From: an uncultured Bacteroidales bacterium
Lineage (GTDB): Bacteria > Bacteroidota > Bacteroidia > Bacteroidales > UBA932
Assembly: GCA_905235615.1 (NCBI GenBank)
Contig: CAJOMB010000108.1
Location: 1 to 6,027, forward strand
Direction: 5' to 3'
DNA length: 6,027 nucleotides
This document shows positions 6,017 through 6,027 of this stretch, in pieces. The first letter of the stretch is position 1. Each line of letters starts with the position of its first letter. The notes under the pieces are model-generated. The model had not been told where the DNA came from, did no database searches, and saw nothing but the letters and a program-made list of their open reading frames with translations. The translations under genes were made by a program, and so were the position numbers.

Positions 6017-6027
6017 GGTTCTTATTT

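Overview
The window looks like ordinary chromosomal DNA from a GC-rich member of the Bacteroidota, most likely the Bacteroidales. The evidence is: a eukaryotic-type NADP isocitrate dehydrogenase directly behind an aconitase-family gene (a TCA arrangement known from Bacteroides), a DUF2807/GIN-domain lipoprotein, almost no Shine-Dalgarno sequences, and several matches to the Bacteroidota -7 promoter element TAnnTTTG. Genus cannot be told from sequence alone. No tRNA, rRNA, CRISPR array, transposon or phage gene was seen.

Layout. Positions 1-1176 (+) hold the C-terminal half of a divergent aconitase-family hydratase, cut by the left edge. Three bases later comes icd (1180-2394, +). Together they should convert citrate to 2-oxoglutarate, the oxidative branch many anaerobic Bacteroidales keep for glutamate synthesis. 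icd ends head-on against an acyltransferase gene of the condensation-domain/alcohol acetyltransferase type (2391-3668, -), and the two share four bases. The likely terminator of the acn-icd transcript lies inside the 3' end of that opposing gene.

A 162-base gap (3669-3830) carries a probable promoter for the acyltransferase and an array of GGGACGAA-like motifs: three direct copies at exactly 20-base intervals plus two inverted copies. Next is a D-2-hydroxyacid dehydrogenase (3831-4757, -). A short AT-rich divergent promoter region follows (4758-4799), with -7-like boxes facing both ways very close to both start codons.

On the + strand, 4800-5323 encodes an unrecognised protein whose natural N-terminus appears to lie in a different frame from the rest, so one base may be missing near 4869-4871. 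It abuts, with no spacer, the convergent gene of a GIN-domain lipoprotein (5324-6016, -), which has regular 20-residue SGAGD repeats.

Apart from acn-icd these genes form no obvious shared pathway. The observations most worth a second look are the 20-base-period motif array, the frameshifted gene, the divergent aconitase coupled to icd, and the embedded terminator.
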